Shown here one piece after another: positions 33,999 to 42,762 of a stretch of 64,000 bases of DNA. Numbering within the stretch: the stretch's first letter is position 1; every line of letters starts with the position of its first letter. The DNA is from Candidatus Eisenbacteria bacterium (lineage in GTDB: Bacteria; Eisenbacteria; RBG-16-71-46; JAFGJU01): contig JAPLKG010000003.1 in NCBI GenBank assembly GCA_026388185.1, forward strand, positions 62,001 to 126,000, in the 5' to 3' direction. The notes below the pieces were generated by a model. The model did not search any database. It was not told the origin of the DNA and saw only the letters and a list, made by a program, of their open reading frames with translations. The translations under genes were made by a program, and so were the position numbers.

Positions 33999-35528
33999 AT
34001 GCGAACATGGACTAACGTAGCATCCAACTGGGCCTTCTATATTCTGAATATTGGAGTCGCATTCTATCTGTCCCCTTTCATGGTGCGCATGCTCGGCGAC
34101 TCTCAATTCGGAGCCTGGAATATTCTCGTATCGCTTACAGGATACATGGGTCTGGTGGACCTCGGCGTCAGGTCGGCCGTGGTCAAGTATGCTGCAGAAT
34201 ATTGGACAAAGAAGGATTATGCAAGGCTGACCTCACAATTCTATTCTTCGTTTCTTTCTCTTGTTATTGGCGGCTCTGCTCTACTGATAGTTGCTTTGGC
34301 TGTCCGCGATCATCTTGCTCTATGGTTGCACATAGGTGGTTCTCTCGGGGAACCATTTGCTGCTTCCATCCTCCCGAGCGCGTTGGCTGTGATTTTTTCC
34401 ATAGGCAGCGGGCTAATAAGTGGCTACATGTACGGCGTCGGTCGGTATGACATTTCCAATCTGGCCGGTACGATCACGCTTGTTCTTAGAACCACGGGAA
34501 TTGTACTTGTTCTTTCACGCGGAGGCGGCCTTCCGGAGCTTGCCTGGGTGGTGGCTATCACAGCGATCTTGAGTTGTCCCGTGTCGTTTCTAATGCTTCG
34601 CCCCCTCATCCCATCTCTCAGGTTTTCAACCGCTTCTTTCAGTCTGGAAAGCTGGTTGGAGGTTGTTCGTTATGGTCTCTTCGCGTTCCTGGCCCAAATA
34701 GCGGCAAGAGTCTCGCAAGAGACCGGCAACATCATAGTGGGGGTTGGAGTCTCCACCACGGCTACCGCTTACTACGCCATAGGCTTGAGCCTCGCTGGGT
34801 ATCTGAGAGCCTTCACTTCTTCGGCCGCAGTCGTAGCCATCCCGCTTACCAGTGGAATGGCTGCGCTCAAAGACATGGCAGGAACGCGGCGAGTCACAAT
34901 TTTGGGGACAAGATTTGCAGTAGGTTTTGCATTGTGTGGGTTTGTCAGCTTCTTCTTCTTGGGGCGCGACTTCCTCCTGATCTGGTTGGGAGAGCGGTTT
35001 GCAGCCAACACGTGGCCCACCGGTCTTGTGTTGCTCCTCGCACTTGTATTCCTCTCAGCTCAGCAGTTCTCGTACGCAATGCTTTTTGGCCGGGGCAAAG
35101 CAAAGCTCCCTGCCTTCGCGATGGTGGCCTCTGCCATTGCAAACGTCTTGTTAGGCGTTTTCCTTGTTCACAGGGTGGGCGCAATAGGGGTCGCGCTTGG
35201 CAGTTTGATTCCTGCGGCTGTAATAGAATTTGGGTTTATCTCATGCTACTTTGCTCCTAAGGAACTGGGAACTACGCGGCTCTCTTACCTCAAACAGACA
35301 TGGGTCGGGCCGCTCATTTGCGTTTTCCCATGTGTGTTGAGCGGCCTATTGGCACGAAGCCTTGTCGAAGTCTCCGATTTCCCGAGATTGATACAAGCGG
35401 GACTATTCTTGCTGGGCGGCTACTTCATTCCCGCATGGTGGATATGTCTGGAAAAGGAAGAGCGAACCTCAATCGGCACCAAGGTGACAACCCAGCTCAG
35501 GCGCGTGGCAACGATCGTCTCAAGATAG
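33999..35528 (+). CDS. Wzx-type polysaccharide flippase
   Basis: 509 aa from MRTWTNVASNWAFYILNIGV; the frame begins at a TTG at 33954. About 12-14 helices, with the MOP-family start (FYLSPFMVRMLGDSQFGAWN, then ILVSLTGYMGLVDLGVRSAV) in which PxxxxxLG-x-xxFGxxN and GLxDLG are typical. It would flip the undecaprenyl-linked repeat unit made by the nearby glycosyltransferases. It is alone on the plus strand, 105 bases after the propeller gene. Confidence 0.88.
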   Translation: MRTWTNVASNWAFYILNIGVAFYLSPFMVRMLGDSQFGAWNILVSLTGYMGLVDLGVRSAVVKYAAEYWTKKDYARLTSQFYSSFLSLVIGGSALLIVALAVRDHLALWLHIGGSLGEPFAASILPSALAVIFSIGSGLISGYMYGVGRYDISNLAGTITLVLRTTGIVLVLSRGGGLPELAWVVAITAILSCPVSFLMLRPLIPSLRFSTASFSLESWLEVVRYGLFAFLAQIAARVSQETGNIIVGVGVSTTATAYYAIGLSLAGYLRAFTSSAAVVAIPLTSGMAALKDMAGTRRVTILGTRFAVGFALCGFVSFFFLGRDFLLIWLGERFAANTWPTGLVLLLALVFLSAQQFSYAMLFGRGKAKLPAFAMVASAIANVLLGVFLVHRVGAIGVALGSLIPAAVIEFGFISCYFAPKELGTTRLSYLKQTWVGPLICVFPCVLSGLLARSLVEVSDFPRLIQAGLFLLGGYFIPAWWICLEKEERTSIGTKVTTQLRRVATIVSR

Positions 35529-35828
35529 GACATCTCGGACCTCTGTTGCAAAACCACCCCCGCCGGCGTGCAGAAGGCATCGGAAGAACCCTCGCGAAAG
35601 CGGCGCTCACTCGCTACGCAGGGAGCGACGCTTCAACGACCTGGCATACGAGGAGTTACGCCGACCAGCTCAGCACGCTCCGTGGCACAGTTCCTGCTCC
35701 CCAAAGGACTTGGCTATCGGCTCTTTCATAGGCTACGTTTCCTTGAAAAGAGCAAACCAGTCGAAAGACTGGGACGCAGAGCACCGGGGCTGTGAAGAGG
35801 CGAAGTCGTCGCCCCTTCTGTTCGCCGA
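35529..35828. other. Intergenic region without recognised gene
   Basis: About 300 bases follow the flippase. Short open frames here lack ribosome-binding sites and familiar motifs. The segment ends in a strong terminator. Confidence 0.5.
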
Positions 35829-35873
35829 GCCGCCAAGGGAACTTTACACAAGTTCTTCTGGCGGCTTTTTTCT
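35829..35873 (+). terminator. Rho-independent terminator
   Basis: GCCGCCA (35829-35835) pairs with TGGCGGC (35859-35865); most of the bases between also pair (AGGGAACTT with AAGTTCTTC, loop TACAC). A run of six T follows. It lies just ahead of the Fn3 gene at 35901, separating it from the flippase transcript. Confidence 0.85.
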
Positions 35874-35900
35874 TTGGCTCGCCGGGAGGAGGATGACGCG

Positions 35901-36521
35901 ATGAACTTTTCCACTAGAGTACTAATGGGATTGACGACTCTCTTGGTGCTTGCAGCTTCAACGGTAATGTGCGCCGTGGGCGAAGCAGCGGACTGGAATG
36001 CCATCACGCTGACGTGGACGGCCCCCGGCGACGACGGGTCGACGGGTCTGGCCTCGCAATACGACATCCGGTACTCCGTGTCAAGCATCAGCGGCACTGA
36101 CACCACAACGTGGTGGAGCCAGGCGACGCAATGTACCGGTGAACCCACTCCCCATACCGCAGGCACCACCGAGACCTTCATGATCACAGGATTACAGGCG
36201 TCCAAGACCTATTACTTGATGGTCAAGACTGCAGACGAGGTGCCCAACTGGTCTGGGTTCTCTAACGTGGCGGTGCGTGCCACTACCGCAGCGCCCGATA
36301 CCATCGCTCCGGCCGCGGTGAGAAACCTTGCCCGCCTGGAGCAGAATTTTGGACGGTACGAAGATTTTTTGCTTGTGCTCGCGGACGCATGTGCTAGTGT
36401 GGCTCCCGAGACGCAAGGGAGGGTCAGTTTAGCTCAGGAAGAGACTGAAGTCCTGAGCGGCTGGCCTATTCTGTTAGAAGAGCCTGCGAGAGACTACAAA
36501 ACATTCGGCGGAGTCGTGTAA
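35901..36521 (+). CDS. Secreted Fn3 protein, truncated paralog of the next gene
   Basis: 206 aa; AGGAGG lies upstream of ATG 35901. A signal peptide (LMGLTTLLVLAASTVMCAVG) is followed by one Fn3-type domain: ITLTWTAPGDDGSTGLASQY, GTDTTTWWSQ, and TYYLMVKTADEVPNWSGFSN. The same blocks occur in the next gene. After IAPAAVRNLA the sequence changes to about 60 residues without similarity to Fn3 or FlgD modules, which suggests a fused or degraded tail. The stop overlaps the start of the next gene (TAATG). Confidence 0.7.
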   Translation: MNFSTRVLMGLTTLLVLAASTVMCAVGEAADWNAITLTWTAPGDDGSTGLASQYDIRYSVSSISGTDTTTWWSQATQCTGEPTPHTAGTTETFMITGLQASKTYYLMVKTADEVPNWSGFSNVAVRATTAAPDTIAPAAVRNLARLEQNFGRYEDFLLVLADACASVAPETQGRVSLAQEETEVLSGWPILLEEPARDYKTFGGVV

Positions 36522-37546
36522 TGCGTGCCTTGAGAGGTAGACGTCTTCTCATAGCATTGGTGCTGGCAGTGTCTCCGATCTTGTCGGCGACGAGCGCAAC
36601 GTTTTGCCATGCGGCCTGGCCCACTCTCGCCTCCGTCAGCGCGACGAGCGCGACGTTCAAGTGGACTGCTCCAGGTGATGACGGAACCGTAGGAAGGGCA
36701 AGCCAGTACGATCTGCGTTTCTCGAGAAACCAGATTCAAGGCACGGATTCGCTGGGCTGGTGGATCGCGCCTACCACAGCGACATGTGCGGGTCTCCCGG
36801 TGCCCGGCGAACCAGGAAACACGGACAGCTTCGTCGTGGCCGGCCTCGCGCCGGGTAACACCTACTATTTCATTTTGAGAACCGCCGACGAAGTGCCGAA
36901 CTGGTCCTTTTTCTCAAACATAGCAGTCGTAACGACTGCCGCCTCGCCGGACACAAACACGCCGGGTGACGAGACTCCCCCACCTCCAGTCGCTGGACTT
37001 ACGGCCACGACAGTGGCGGGCGGCATCATGCTTACCTGGAGCCAGTCTTCTGCCGCCGACGTTGAAGGCTATTTGATCTACCGCAGTTATTCCCAGTACG
37101 AATACGAAGCGATAACTGCGGAATTAGTGTACGCGACTACTTATCTAGACAAGGACGTCATTGCGGGCCTGAGCTACAGCTACAGCGTGACGGCCGTTGA
37201 CAATTCCGGCAACGAAAGCGCCCTCGCGGAGGCAACCTCCGCAACTGCTCCGTCTGTTCCGCCCGTTGCGACCAGGCTTTTGGCTCCATTCCCAGATCCG
37301 TGTCTGAGCGAGGTCGTATTGAGATACGAGATCGCCGATGACGAGATCCTGGGGACGATTAGGATTTTTGACATACATGGGAGACTTGTGCGTGGTCTAA
37401 GTGAAGGCAGGATGGAACCGGGTCAGTACGCGGTGATCTGGGACTTGAAGACCGACAACGGAGAGAGGGTGGCTCCCGGCATATACTTCTGCGTACTTGG
37501 CTCGAGGGAACTGAGCAGCGCAAGGAAAATCGCCGTATTGAAGTAG
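36521..37546 (+). CDS. Secreted Fn3 protein with FlgD-like C-terminal module
   Basis: 341 aa. A signal peptide (RRLLIALVLAVSPILSATSA) precedes two Fn3 domains: TFKWTAPGDDGTVGRASQYD, then YYFILRTADEVPNWSFFSN, and a second at VAGLTATTVAGGIMLTWSQS. The C-terminus (PFPDPCLSEVVLRYEIADDE, then VIWDLKTDNGERVAPGIYFC) is the FlgD-like Ig module also seen in three other secreted proteins of this window. It is probably a surface or extracellular adhesin or scaffold. Translation is coupled to the preceding paralog. Confidence 0.8.
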   Translation: MRALRGRRLLIALVLAVSPILSATSATFCHAAWPTLASVSATSATFKWTAPGDDGTVGRASQYDLRFSRNQIQGTDSLGWWIAPTTATCAGLPVPGEPGNTDSFVVAGLAPGNTYYFILRTADEVPNWSFFSNIAVVTTAASPDTNTPGDETPPPPVAGLTATTVAGGIMLTWSQSSAADVEGYLIYRSYSQYEYEAITAELVYATTYLDKDVIAGLSYSYSVTAVDNSGNESALAEATSATAPSVPPVATRLLAPFPDPCLSEVVLRYEIADDEILGTIRIFDIHGRLVRGLSEGRMEPGQYAVIWDLKTDNGERVAPGIYFCVLGSRELSSARKIAVLK

Positions 37547-37594
37547 AGCTCCGAAGGCGATCCTGCCCGTCTTAGAGATCACCGCTCGCTGGAA

Positions 37595-38581
37595 CTACGA
37601 ACCCGCGATTATTACCACGCTAGCCGCGGCTGACAAGAGGGTGGCCAATCCTGCAAAGCTAAACACGGTCCCGAGGACACTTCTCTTTCTGGGGACCGTG
37701 ATGGTGTCACCTGACCTGAGGTCCGGATTGCCCGAAGTCAAACCTTCCTTGAGGAATTTTTCCAGGTTTACCTTGAACACGGTGGATGCCGTGGCCGCCC
37801 TGCGCACGATCGTCACCTTTTTCAGGTCGGCCGTCTCTGTGGGGCCGCCTGAAGCCACAACGGCGCCCACAAGATCCCTCACCATGGCGACATCGTAGGT
37901 GCCAGACATTTTTACCTCGCCCAAGATATAGATTACGTAACCTTCGGGAGAGGCGGTGGTCCTGCTTGGGACCCTGATCGTATCGCCCGGCTGCAGTTTC
38001 ACTTGCTCCCTTGCGTCGCCGCTCAGCATTCTCCTGACATCAACCGTGATCGTCTCACCCGTGCCGGCACGAATAATCTGCACTGCGTTGAGAAGGGCGC
38101 CCGCAGTTGGTCCGCCGGCCTCGCTAAGAACGTCCCAGATCGAAGGAATGGCGGAGAAAGTATACTTGCCGGGTTTGGCAACCTCCCCTATCACAAATAT
38201 CTTGCGACTGTTGTACGCGACAACAGTCACGACGGTTTCGTTCACACGGAAGACCGCCAGCCTTCTGCTCAGATCCTTAGAAAGCTGGGAAGGAGTGAGA
38301 CCTGCCGCCTTCACGTCTCCCAACAAGGAAAAAGCTATCGTCCCTTCGGGGGTCACGATAAAGGTCCCGGACAAATCGGGGCGCTCGCGTGTCACGACCG
38401 AAAGAACGTCGCTTGGGCCGATCACATATTCCGGTTCGTCTGCCGCCTCACAAAAGCTCGGCGCGAAAATTCCGACAGTCTTGGTGAAGCACGGAAGCAC
38501 CGGGGCCACGGCTTGCATGAATGGAAGCGACAACATCCAGAAGACCAGGCTCGCAGAGAGGATGATCGGAAATCTTCTCAT
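37595..38581 (-). CDS. Wza-like polysaccharide export protein (Poly_export plus SLBB)
   Basis: 328 aa with a signal segment (SASLVFWMLSLPFMQAV). The Poly_export domain starts at EYVIGPSDVLSVVTRERPDL and includes SLLGDVKAAGLTPSQLSKDL. Two SLBB domains follow (FVIGEVAKPGKYTFSAIPSI and YILGEVKMSGTYDVAMVRDL). The C-terminus ends in a hydrophobic segment (TVFSFAGLATLLSAAASVVI), which is longer and more membrane-like than classic Wza. No lipobox Cys is seen at the mature N-terminus. It would form or gate the export channel for the glycan. It is monocistronic with its own promoter. Confidence 0.87.
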   Translation of the reverse strand: MRRFPIILSASLVFWMLSLPFMQAVAPVLPCFTKTVGIFAPSFCEAADEPEYVIGPSDVLSVVTRERPDLSGTFIVTPEGTIAFSLLGDVKAAGLTPSQLSKDLSRRLAVFRVNETVVTVVAYNSRKIFVIGEVAKPGKYTFSAIPSIWDVLSEAGGPTAGALLNAVQIIRAGTGETITVDVRRMLSGDAREQVKLQPGDTIRVPSRTTASPEGYVIYILGEVKMSGTYDVAMVRDLVGAVVASGGPTETADLKKVTIVRRAATASTVFKVNLEKFLKEGLTSGNPDLRSGDTITVPRKRSVLGTVFSFAGLATLLSAAASVVIIAGS

Positions 38582-38683
38582 GGGTCTTTCTCCCCCGCCT
38601 ACCCGCCTACGGAAACACTCAATCTCAGAAGGGCGCGTGCGCGCGACAAAATCCAGAGATGCGCAAGCAGGTCAACGGGCGGC

Positions 38684-38712
38684 ATTCTAGCATCGCCCCC
38701 CCACCCTGTCAA
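38684..38712 (-). promoter_or_regulatory. Promoter for the Wza-like gene
   Basis: On the minus strand TTGACA (38712-38707), a 17-base G-rich spacer and TAGAAT (38689-38684). Transcription would begin near 38677, about 95 bases before the start codon. Confidence 0.75.
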
Positions 38713-38809
38713 ACACATAAAAGGGGCAACGACACGGGGACGAAGGCGTCACTCGTTGGCAAAGGTGATCGCCTTGCCGAGCGAGAGACAAAACAACGAG
38801 GTAAACATC

Positions 38810-38838
38810 TTGACGTCTGGCGAATAATATTGTGGAAT
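38810..38838 (+). promoter_or_regulatory. Possible promoter for the GTPase gene
   Basis: TTGACG (38810-38815), a 17-base spacer and TGGAAT (38833-38838), about 100 bases before the GTPase start at 38941. The -10 box is weak. Confidence 0.4.
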
Positions 38839-38940
38839 AGATTCGGCATGAGATGGATGCCACCGTGCTGTGAACGTGAACGCCAATCCCTTCGGTCTAG
38901 AAGCAACCGATTCTCTGGAGTGCTCGATCTAGCGGACATC

Positions 38941-40038
38941 ATGCCTGCGAATTTACCTCCTCAGTATCATGAAGTTGAGAGAAAATTCAGAGAGGCCAAG
39001 GAGCCGGCTGAAAAGCTGGCCTTCTTGCGCGAGATGTTTGCCGTCTTGCCGAAGCACAAGGGTACCGACAAGCTTCAGGCCGATCTCAAGAGAAGAATCT
39101 CCAAGTTACAGGACAGCCTCCAGAAATCTCACAAGGTAGGAAGAAGACCGTACGCTTTCTCCGTCGAACGAGAAGGGGCCGCACAAATTGTGCTTCTCGG
39201 CGTTCCCAACTCCGGCAAGTCTAGTATTTTGAGGGCATTAACGCATGCCGAGCCCGAGGTCGCCGCGTATCCGTTCACCACAAGAAAACCCACGCCCGGT
39301 ATGATGCCGTTCGAGGACATTCAGATACAACTCGTCGACATGCCGCCGATCGTCGAGGAAGGAGTTGAACACTGGTTTCCTCAACTGGTGCGAAGTGCGG
39401 ACGCGGCCCTCATAGTGGCGGACGTGACTTCCCCAACGTTGTTCGAGGATATCGAACTGATTCATAGCGAAATGGGGCGATACGGCATTTCGCTGGTAGG
39501 CAGACTGCCGGGGAAATCGCAGGAGAGTGCGTCCGCGGAGCGTGCGTCGGAGCATGCGCCTACGACCGTGGATGCGCCGCCGGAGGCTCGCTCTGCGTCT
39601 TCACAGGAGCCCACGGGGGAGGTCGCGGCGAGCGAAGCCAAGGCCGTTAGGAAGGCGCTCGTGGTCGCCAACAAAGTAGATGTGACGGTGCAATCTGAGA
39701 CTCTGACGCTAGTTAAGGAGTACCTGGGACAGAGCATGAAAGTAGTCCCGTTCTCTGCTCTCACTGGAGAGGGCACCGGCACCCTTGGCTCGCAGGTTTT
39801 TGAGATGTTGGCCCTTGTAAGGGTATACACAAAGGTGCCCGGCAAGAAGCCTGACTTGAACAGGCCATTTGTGTTGCCGGGTGGAAGCACCATACTTGAC
39901 GTGGCCAGGCTGGTCCACAAGGATTTCGCTGCGAATCTGAGATTTGCCAAGACATGGGGTGCGGGGGTCTTCGACGGCCAGTTCGTCGAGAGAGACCACG
40001 TCGTGAGCGATAAAGACGTGGTAGAACTGCACTTGTGA
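38941..40038 (+). CDS. DRG/Obg-like GTPase with C-terminal TGS domain
   Basis: 365 aa from MPANLPPQYHEVERKFREAK; the longer frame to 38659 covers the promoter region. A helical N-terminus is followed by LLGVPNSGKSSILRALTHAE (G1), FTTRKPTPGMM (G2), DMPPIVEEG (G3, DxPP rather than DxxG), NKVDV (G4) and the SAL motif (FSALTGEG). A Ser/Ala/Glu-rich stretch of about 50 residues is inserted before G4. The last 75 residues (RVYTKVPGKKPDLNRPFVLP then ILDVARLVHKDF) form a TGS domain. This is the DRG-like branch, thought to act on ribosomes or translation. Confidence 0.85.
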   Translation: MPANLPPQYHEVERKFREAKEPAEKLAFLREMFAVLPKHKGTDKLQADLKRRISKLQDSLQKSHKVGRRPYAFSVEREGAAQIVLLGVPNSGKSSILRALTHAEPEVAAYPFTTRKPTPGMMPFEDIQIQLVDMPPIVEEGVEHWFPQLVRSADAALIVADVTSPTLFEDIELIHSEMGRYGISLVGRLPGKSQESASAERASEHAPTTVDAPPEARSASSQEPTGEVAASEAKAVRKALVVANKVDVTVQSETLTLVKEYLGQSMKVVPFSALTGEGTGTLGSQVFEMLALVRVYTKVPGKKPDLNRPFVLPGGSTILDVARLVHKDFAANLRFAKTWGAGVFDGQFVERDHVVSDKDVVELHL

Positions 40039-40053
40039 GGATTGCCAAATAGC

Positions 40054-40082
40054 TTGACAGTTGGCCTTCGGAGGAGTATAAT
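40054..40082 (+). promoter_or_regulatory. Perfect consensus sigma70 promoter
   Basis: TTGACA (40054-40059), a 17-base spacer, then TATAAT (40077-40082). Transcription starts near 40089, giving a leader of about 100 bases before ATG 40190. It implies strong constitutive expression of the Cys-repeat surface protein. Confidence 0.9.
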
Positions 40083-40189
40083 ATCAGAGTGTTCCATCCC
40101 GTTTTGTGGTCAGCCGTCGGATTTTCCTATCCTCTCGGCTAGGGGTTTGTGGGGGTGCTCTTGCCTCCAACGCTGAAAGGAGCGTGCCT

Positions 40190-41926
40190 ATGAGAGCGTG
40201 TGCGAACGTGTTCTGTGTTGTCCTCTCTGTCTTTCTTGGGATTCTTCTTCTGCCGACCCTCGTCGCTGCCAGCCCATCGGTGGTCAATGCGACGGCAGCG
40301 CTTAATTATGTTGGGGGTGAGCCCGGCAACCAGACGTATCGTTTGGACTACACAGTCGAGAATGTTGACGTACAACCGTCTCTCTCAGGCTTTGTTGTCT
40401 TCTTCGACAGCGACGGTCTCAATCGCTCGGACTTCGTCTCTTACGAAGCCCCTGCCGGCTGGGAAGACGTGTTTGTTACACCCGAGGCACCGGACGGCTC
40501 ATGGAACCTGGAGTGGGACGAGCTTTACGGAACTAATCGGATTCTTCCCGGAGGGACCCTGGGCGGCTTCTCGATAACATTCACCTGGAACGATCCCAAC
40601 TCTCTGCCCAGCGTCCAGTTCTTCGAGGCCTGGAACGGCGACGCCCACGAGGGCTACACGGTCGTTGTACCTGGTTCAAGCCTCCTGGGCGGCATCGAAG
40701 GCACGATTGTAACGGTCTGCGGGGGCACGTGCGGCGGTGGTCAAACAACGGCGCCCGCGGCCGGTGTGACTGTTGACCTCTTCACAACTGACAACGTGCT
40801 GCTTGAAGGCATCCCAACAGACGTGAACGGTCACTATTCCTTCATAGGATTGGCAATCGGCGATTACAACATAACGGTTGTTACTCCGGCCGGCTTTGTG
40901 GCCGATCAAGAGACCAAGACGACTTCTGTTTCCATGGGGCAGCCCACCGTCGTTGACTTCCAGCTTAGTTGTCTGCAGATCAAACCCGACGCCCGAAGCC
41001 ACGGTTACTGGAAGCACCAGCTCAACTCCTTCTCGTGCGGCAAGTGCGGGAAGTGCGGCAGGGATAAGACCCCCGAGAGCCGTCTCGATTACTTGTGTCA
41101 CAAGTGCGGGAAGTGCGGCAACTGCGGCAAAGGTGAGGCCTACCAGACCTTTGACAATTACTTGTGTAGCCAGTGCAGCAGGTGCGGGAGGTGCGGCAAG
41201 GGTAAGGAACACGAGACCCTTGACGATATGCTCTACTACATCGAAGAGATCGACGCTCACTTCAACAGGAACCTGCTAAATCCAGTGAAGATGATCTTGA
41301 TCGACCCAGAAACTGGAGAAGCTGATCAGCTGAAAGTGCTGGACAAGCTACTTACGGTGAACAGATACAGCACGATGCGTGATAAGGCCAAGATGCAGGC
41401 GCTTGCCCTGTTGCTCAACGTTGTTTCGCTCAAGATCTCTCAGGCTCAAGTCATCAGTGCCGACGGTGCCAACGTAAGTCAGGCAGTTACGTATGTGAAT
41501 GAGCTCATCATGGACATGGTAACGTCAAATGATGAGAGAGCGAAGGACATTGCCGAGTACATCAACAACGGCAGGAGGGTGCCGTCTGGCTGGATCCCGA
41601 CCAGTACGCCTGTCATCTACTACGAGCGTGACCGGTACGGATCGATAGACTATCTGGGCAAGGGATTCCCGAACCCATTCTCCAGCACCGCGAGCATTTC
41701 CTTCGGTCTCAAGGGTGACGGTGCGGTTCCTGTTGACCTCAAGGTGTTCGACGTGACTGGTAGAGTGGTTAAGACTCTCGTGAGCGATGCTCTCCAGCCT
41801 GGCCAGCACTCGGTGTCCTGGAACGGAATGAGTGAAGAAGGTGCAAAGGTAAGCTCAGGCATCTACTTCTACGAACTTAAGACGCCGACGGGTGTCGCGA
41901 CAGGGAAATTGGTTTACAGGAGGTAG
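40190..41926 (+). CDS. Secreted surface protein with Cys-triplet insertion and FlgD-like C-terminus
   Basis: 578 aa with AAAGGAG upstream. A signal peptide (FCVVLSVFLGILLLPTLVAA) is followed by a cohesin/beta-type domain and a prealbumin-like repeat (GVTVDLFTTDNVLLEGIPTD). Then the surface domain SHGYWKHQLN runs on to ALALLLNVVSLKISQAQVIS and SQAVTYVNELIMDM. Inside that domain lie three Cys clusters (Cys283, 286, 289; 303, 306, 309, 312; 326, 329, 332, 335), all in CxxC steps with Gly/Lys spacers. The C-terminus (GFPNPFSSTASISF, VSWNGMSEEGAKVSSGIYFY) is FlgD-like. Probably an abundant cell-surface protein; the Cys clusters could bind metal or crosslink. Confidence 0.8.
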   Translation: MRACANVFCVVLSVFLGILLLPTLVAASPSVVNATAALNYVGGEPGNQTYRLDYTVENVDVQPSLSGFVVFFDSDGLNRSDFVSYEAPAGWEDVFVTPEAPDGSWNLEWDELYGTNRILPGGTLGGFSITFTWNDPNSLPSVQFFEAWNGDAHEGYTVVVPGSSLLGGIEGTIVTVCGGTCGGGQTTAPAAGVTVDLFTTDNVLLEGIPTDVNGHYSFIGLAIGDYNITVVTPAGFVADQETKTTSVSMGQPTVVDFQLSCLQIKPDARSHGYWKHQLNSFSCGKCGKCGRDKTPESRLDYLCHKCGKCGNCGKGEAYQTFDNYLCSQCSRCGRCGKGKEHETLDDMLYYIEEIDAHFNRNLLNPVKMILIDPETGEADQLKVLDKLLTVNRYSTMRDKAKMQALALLLNVVSLKISQAQVISADGANVSQAVTYVNELIMDMVTSNDERAKDIAEYINNGRRVPSGWIPTSTPVIYYERDRYGSIDYLGKGFPNPFSSTASISFGLKGDGAVPVDLKVFDVTGRVVKTLVSDALQPGQHSVSWNGMSEEGAKVSSGIYFYELKTPTGVATGKLVYRR

Positions 41927-41932
41927 TATGGT

Positions 41933-41965
41933 GGAGGGGGCGGCATTACGACTGCCCCCTCCAAT
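41933..41965 (+). terminator. Hairpin after the surface-protein gene
   Basis: An 11-bp stem (41933-41943 with 41952-41962, one G-U pair) lies just after the stop. The T-run is short, so read-through into the gene at 42031 is likely. Confidence 0.55.
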
Positions 41966-42030
41966 CTTGCTCGTGTTCAACGTTGGTCCGTTCTTGGTTC
42001 AGGGTCCCCACCGGGAGAGGGGTTGATACT

Positions 42031-42603
42031 ATGACCAAAATGCTACCGTTTCTTCTGACTGTGCTATTGGTAGGGTTTCTTCTGGTTCCTCTATCAGCTG
42101 ATGCCTTACCTGAGACAGACGTTCAGTACAAGCTGTACCATCAGGGGGACTCTGGTTGGGTGAGGCATAACCCGGGCGATCCGTTCCCGTCTGGGGGAAA
42201 CGTGTGGAAGTACGAGTACTCGGCGGCGAACTACCAGTTTGCGTACGGTGTTGAGCAGTTCATCATTTTCTTTAACTCTAACAACGTTCTCAGGTCAACA
42301 TATTCATCTGCGCAGGCGCCGACGGGCTGGGCGGCGATCACATACTTTCAACCGATTGCGCCTAACAACAACTGGAAGGTGAGGTTTAGGCCGTCGTCGA
42401 GTTCATACTACATTGCGCTGGGCAGTTCGCTTGCTGGGTATGTTGTACAGTTCACGTGGGCCGTTTCCGATACAGTGCCTGGGTCGCAGAACTATGATTT
42501 GAAGACTAGTTCCACTTCTGACGCTGATGTGACGCACGAGGCGCCACCGGACATGACTTCTGTGGAGGCGACCACCTGGGGAAGGATAAAGGCACTTTTC
42601 TAG
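42031..42603 (+). CDS. Small secreted protein of unknown function
   Basis: 190 aa; GAGAGGGG precedes ATG 42031. A signal peptide (LPFLLTVLLVGFLLVPLSAD) is followed by one beta-rich domain whose YSAANYQFAYGVEQFIIFFN and VQFTWAVSDTVPG resemble the N-terminal domain of the preceding 578-aa protein (LDYTVENV... FVVFFDSDG... ITFTWNDP). It lacks the FlgD-like module and ends in SVEATTWGRIKALF, a short tail that may itself be a conserved signal. It probably shares the upstream transcript. Confidence 0.7.
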   Translation: MTKMLPFLLTVLLVGFLLVPLSADALPETDVQYKLYHQGDSGWVRHNPGDPFPSGGNVWKYEYSAANYQFAYGVEQFIIFFNSNNVLRSTYSSAQAPTGWAAITYFQPIAPNNNWKVRFRPSSSSYYIALGSSLAGYVVQFTWAVSDTVPGSQNYDLKTSSTSDADVTHEAPPDMTSVEATTWGRIKALF

Positions 42604-42656
42604 AGGTAAGCGACTGCTAGGCTTTGCTTCAGACAGGTATGCCTCGCCTGAAAGTG

Positions 42657-42698
42657 AGAGGCAGGAGCGCAAAACCACTCCTGCCTCTTCTTTGTTTC
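42657..42698. terminator. Terminator between convergent genes
   Basis: A perfect 11-bp stem AGAGGCAGGAG (42657-42667) / CTCCTGCCTCT (42678-42688) is followed by TCTTTGTTT. It ends the plus-strand pair and may also work from the minus strand. Confidence 0.85.
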
Positions 42699-42762
42699 CC
42701 AAGCAGCCCCGAGCCCGCACGGCGCTGGAGCGAGTCGAGCACGGCAGCCCCGAAACCTCCGA

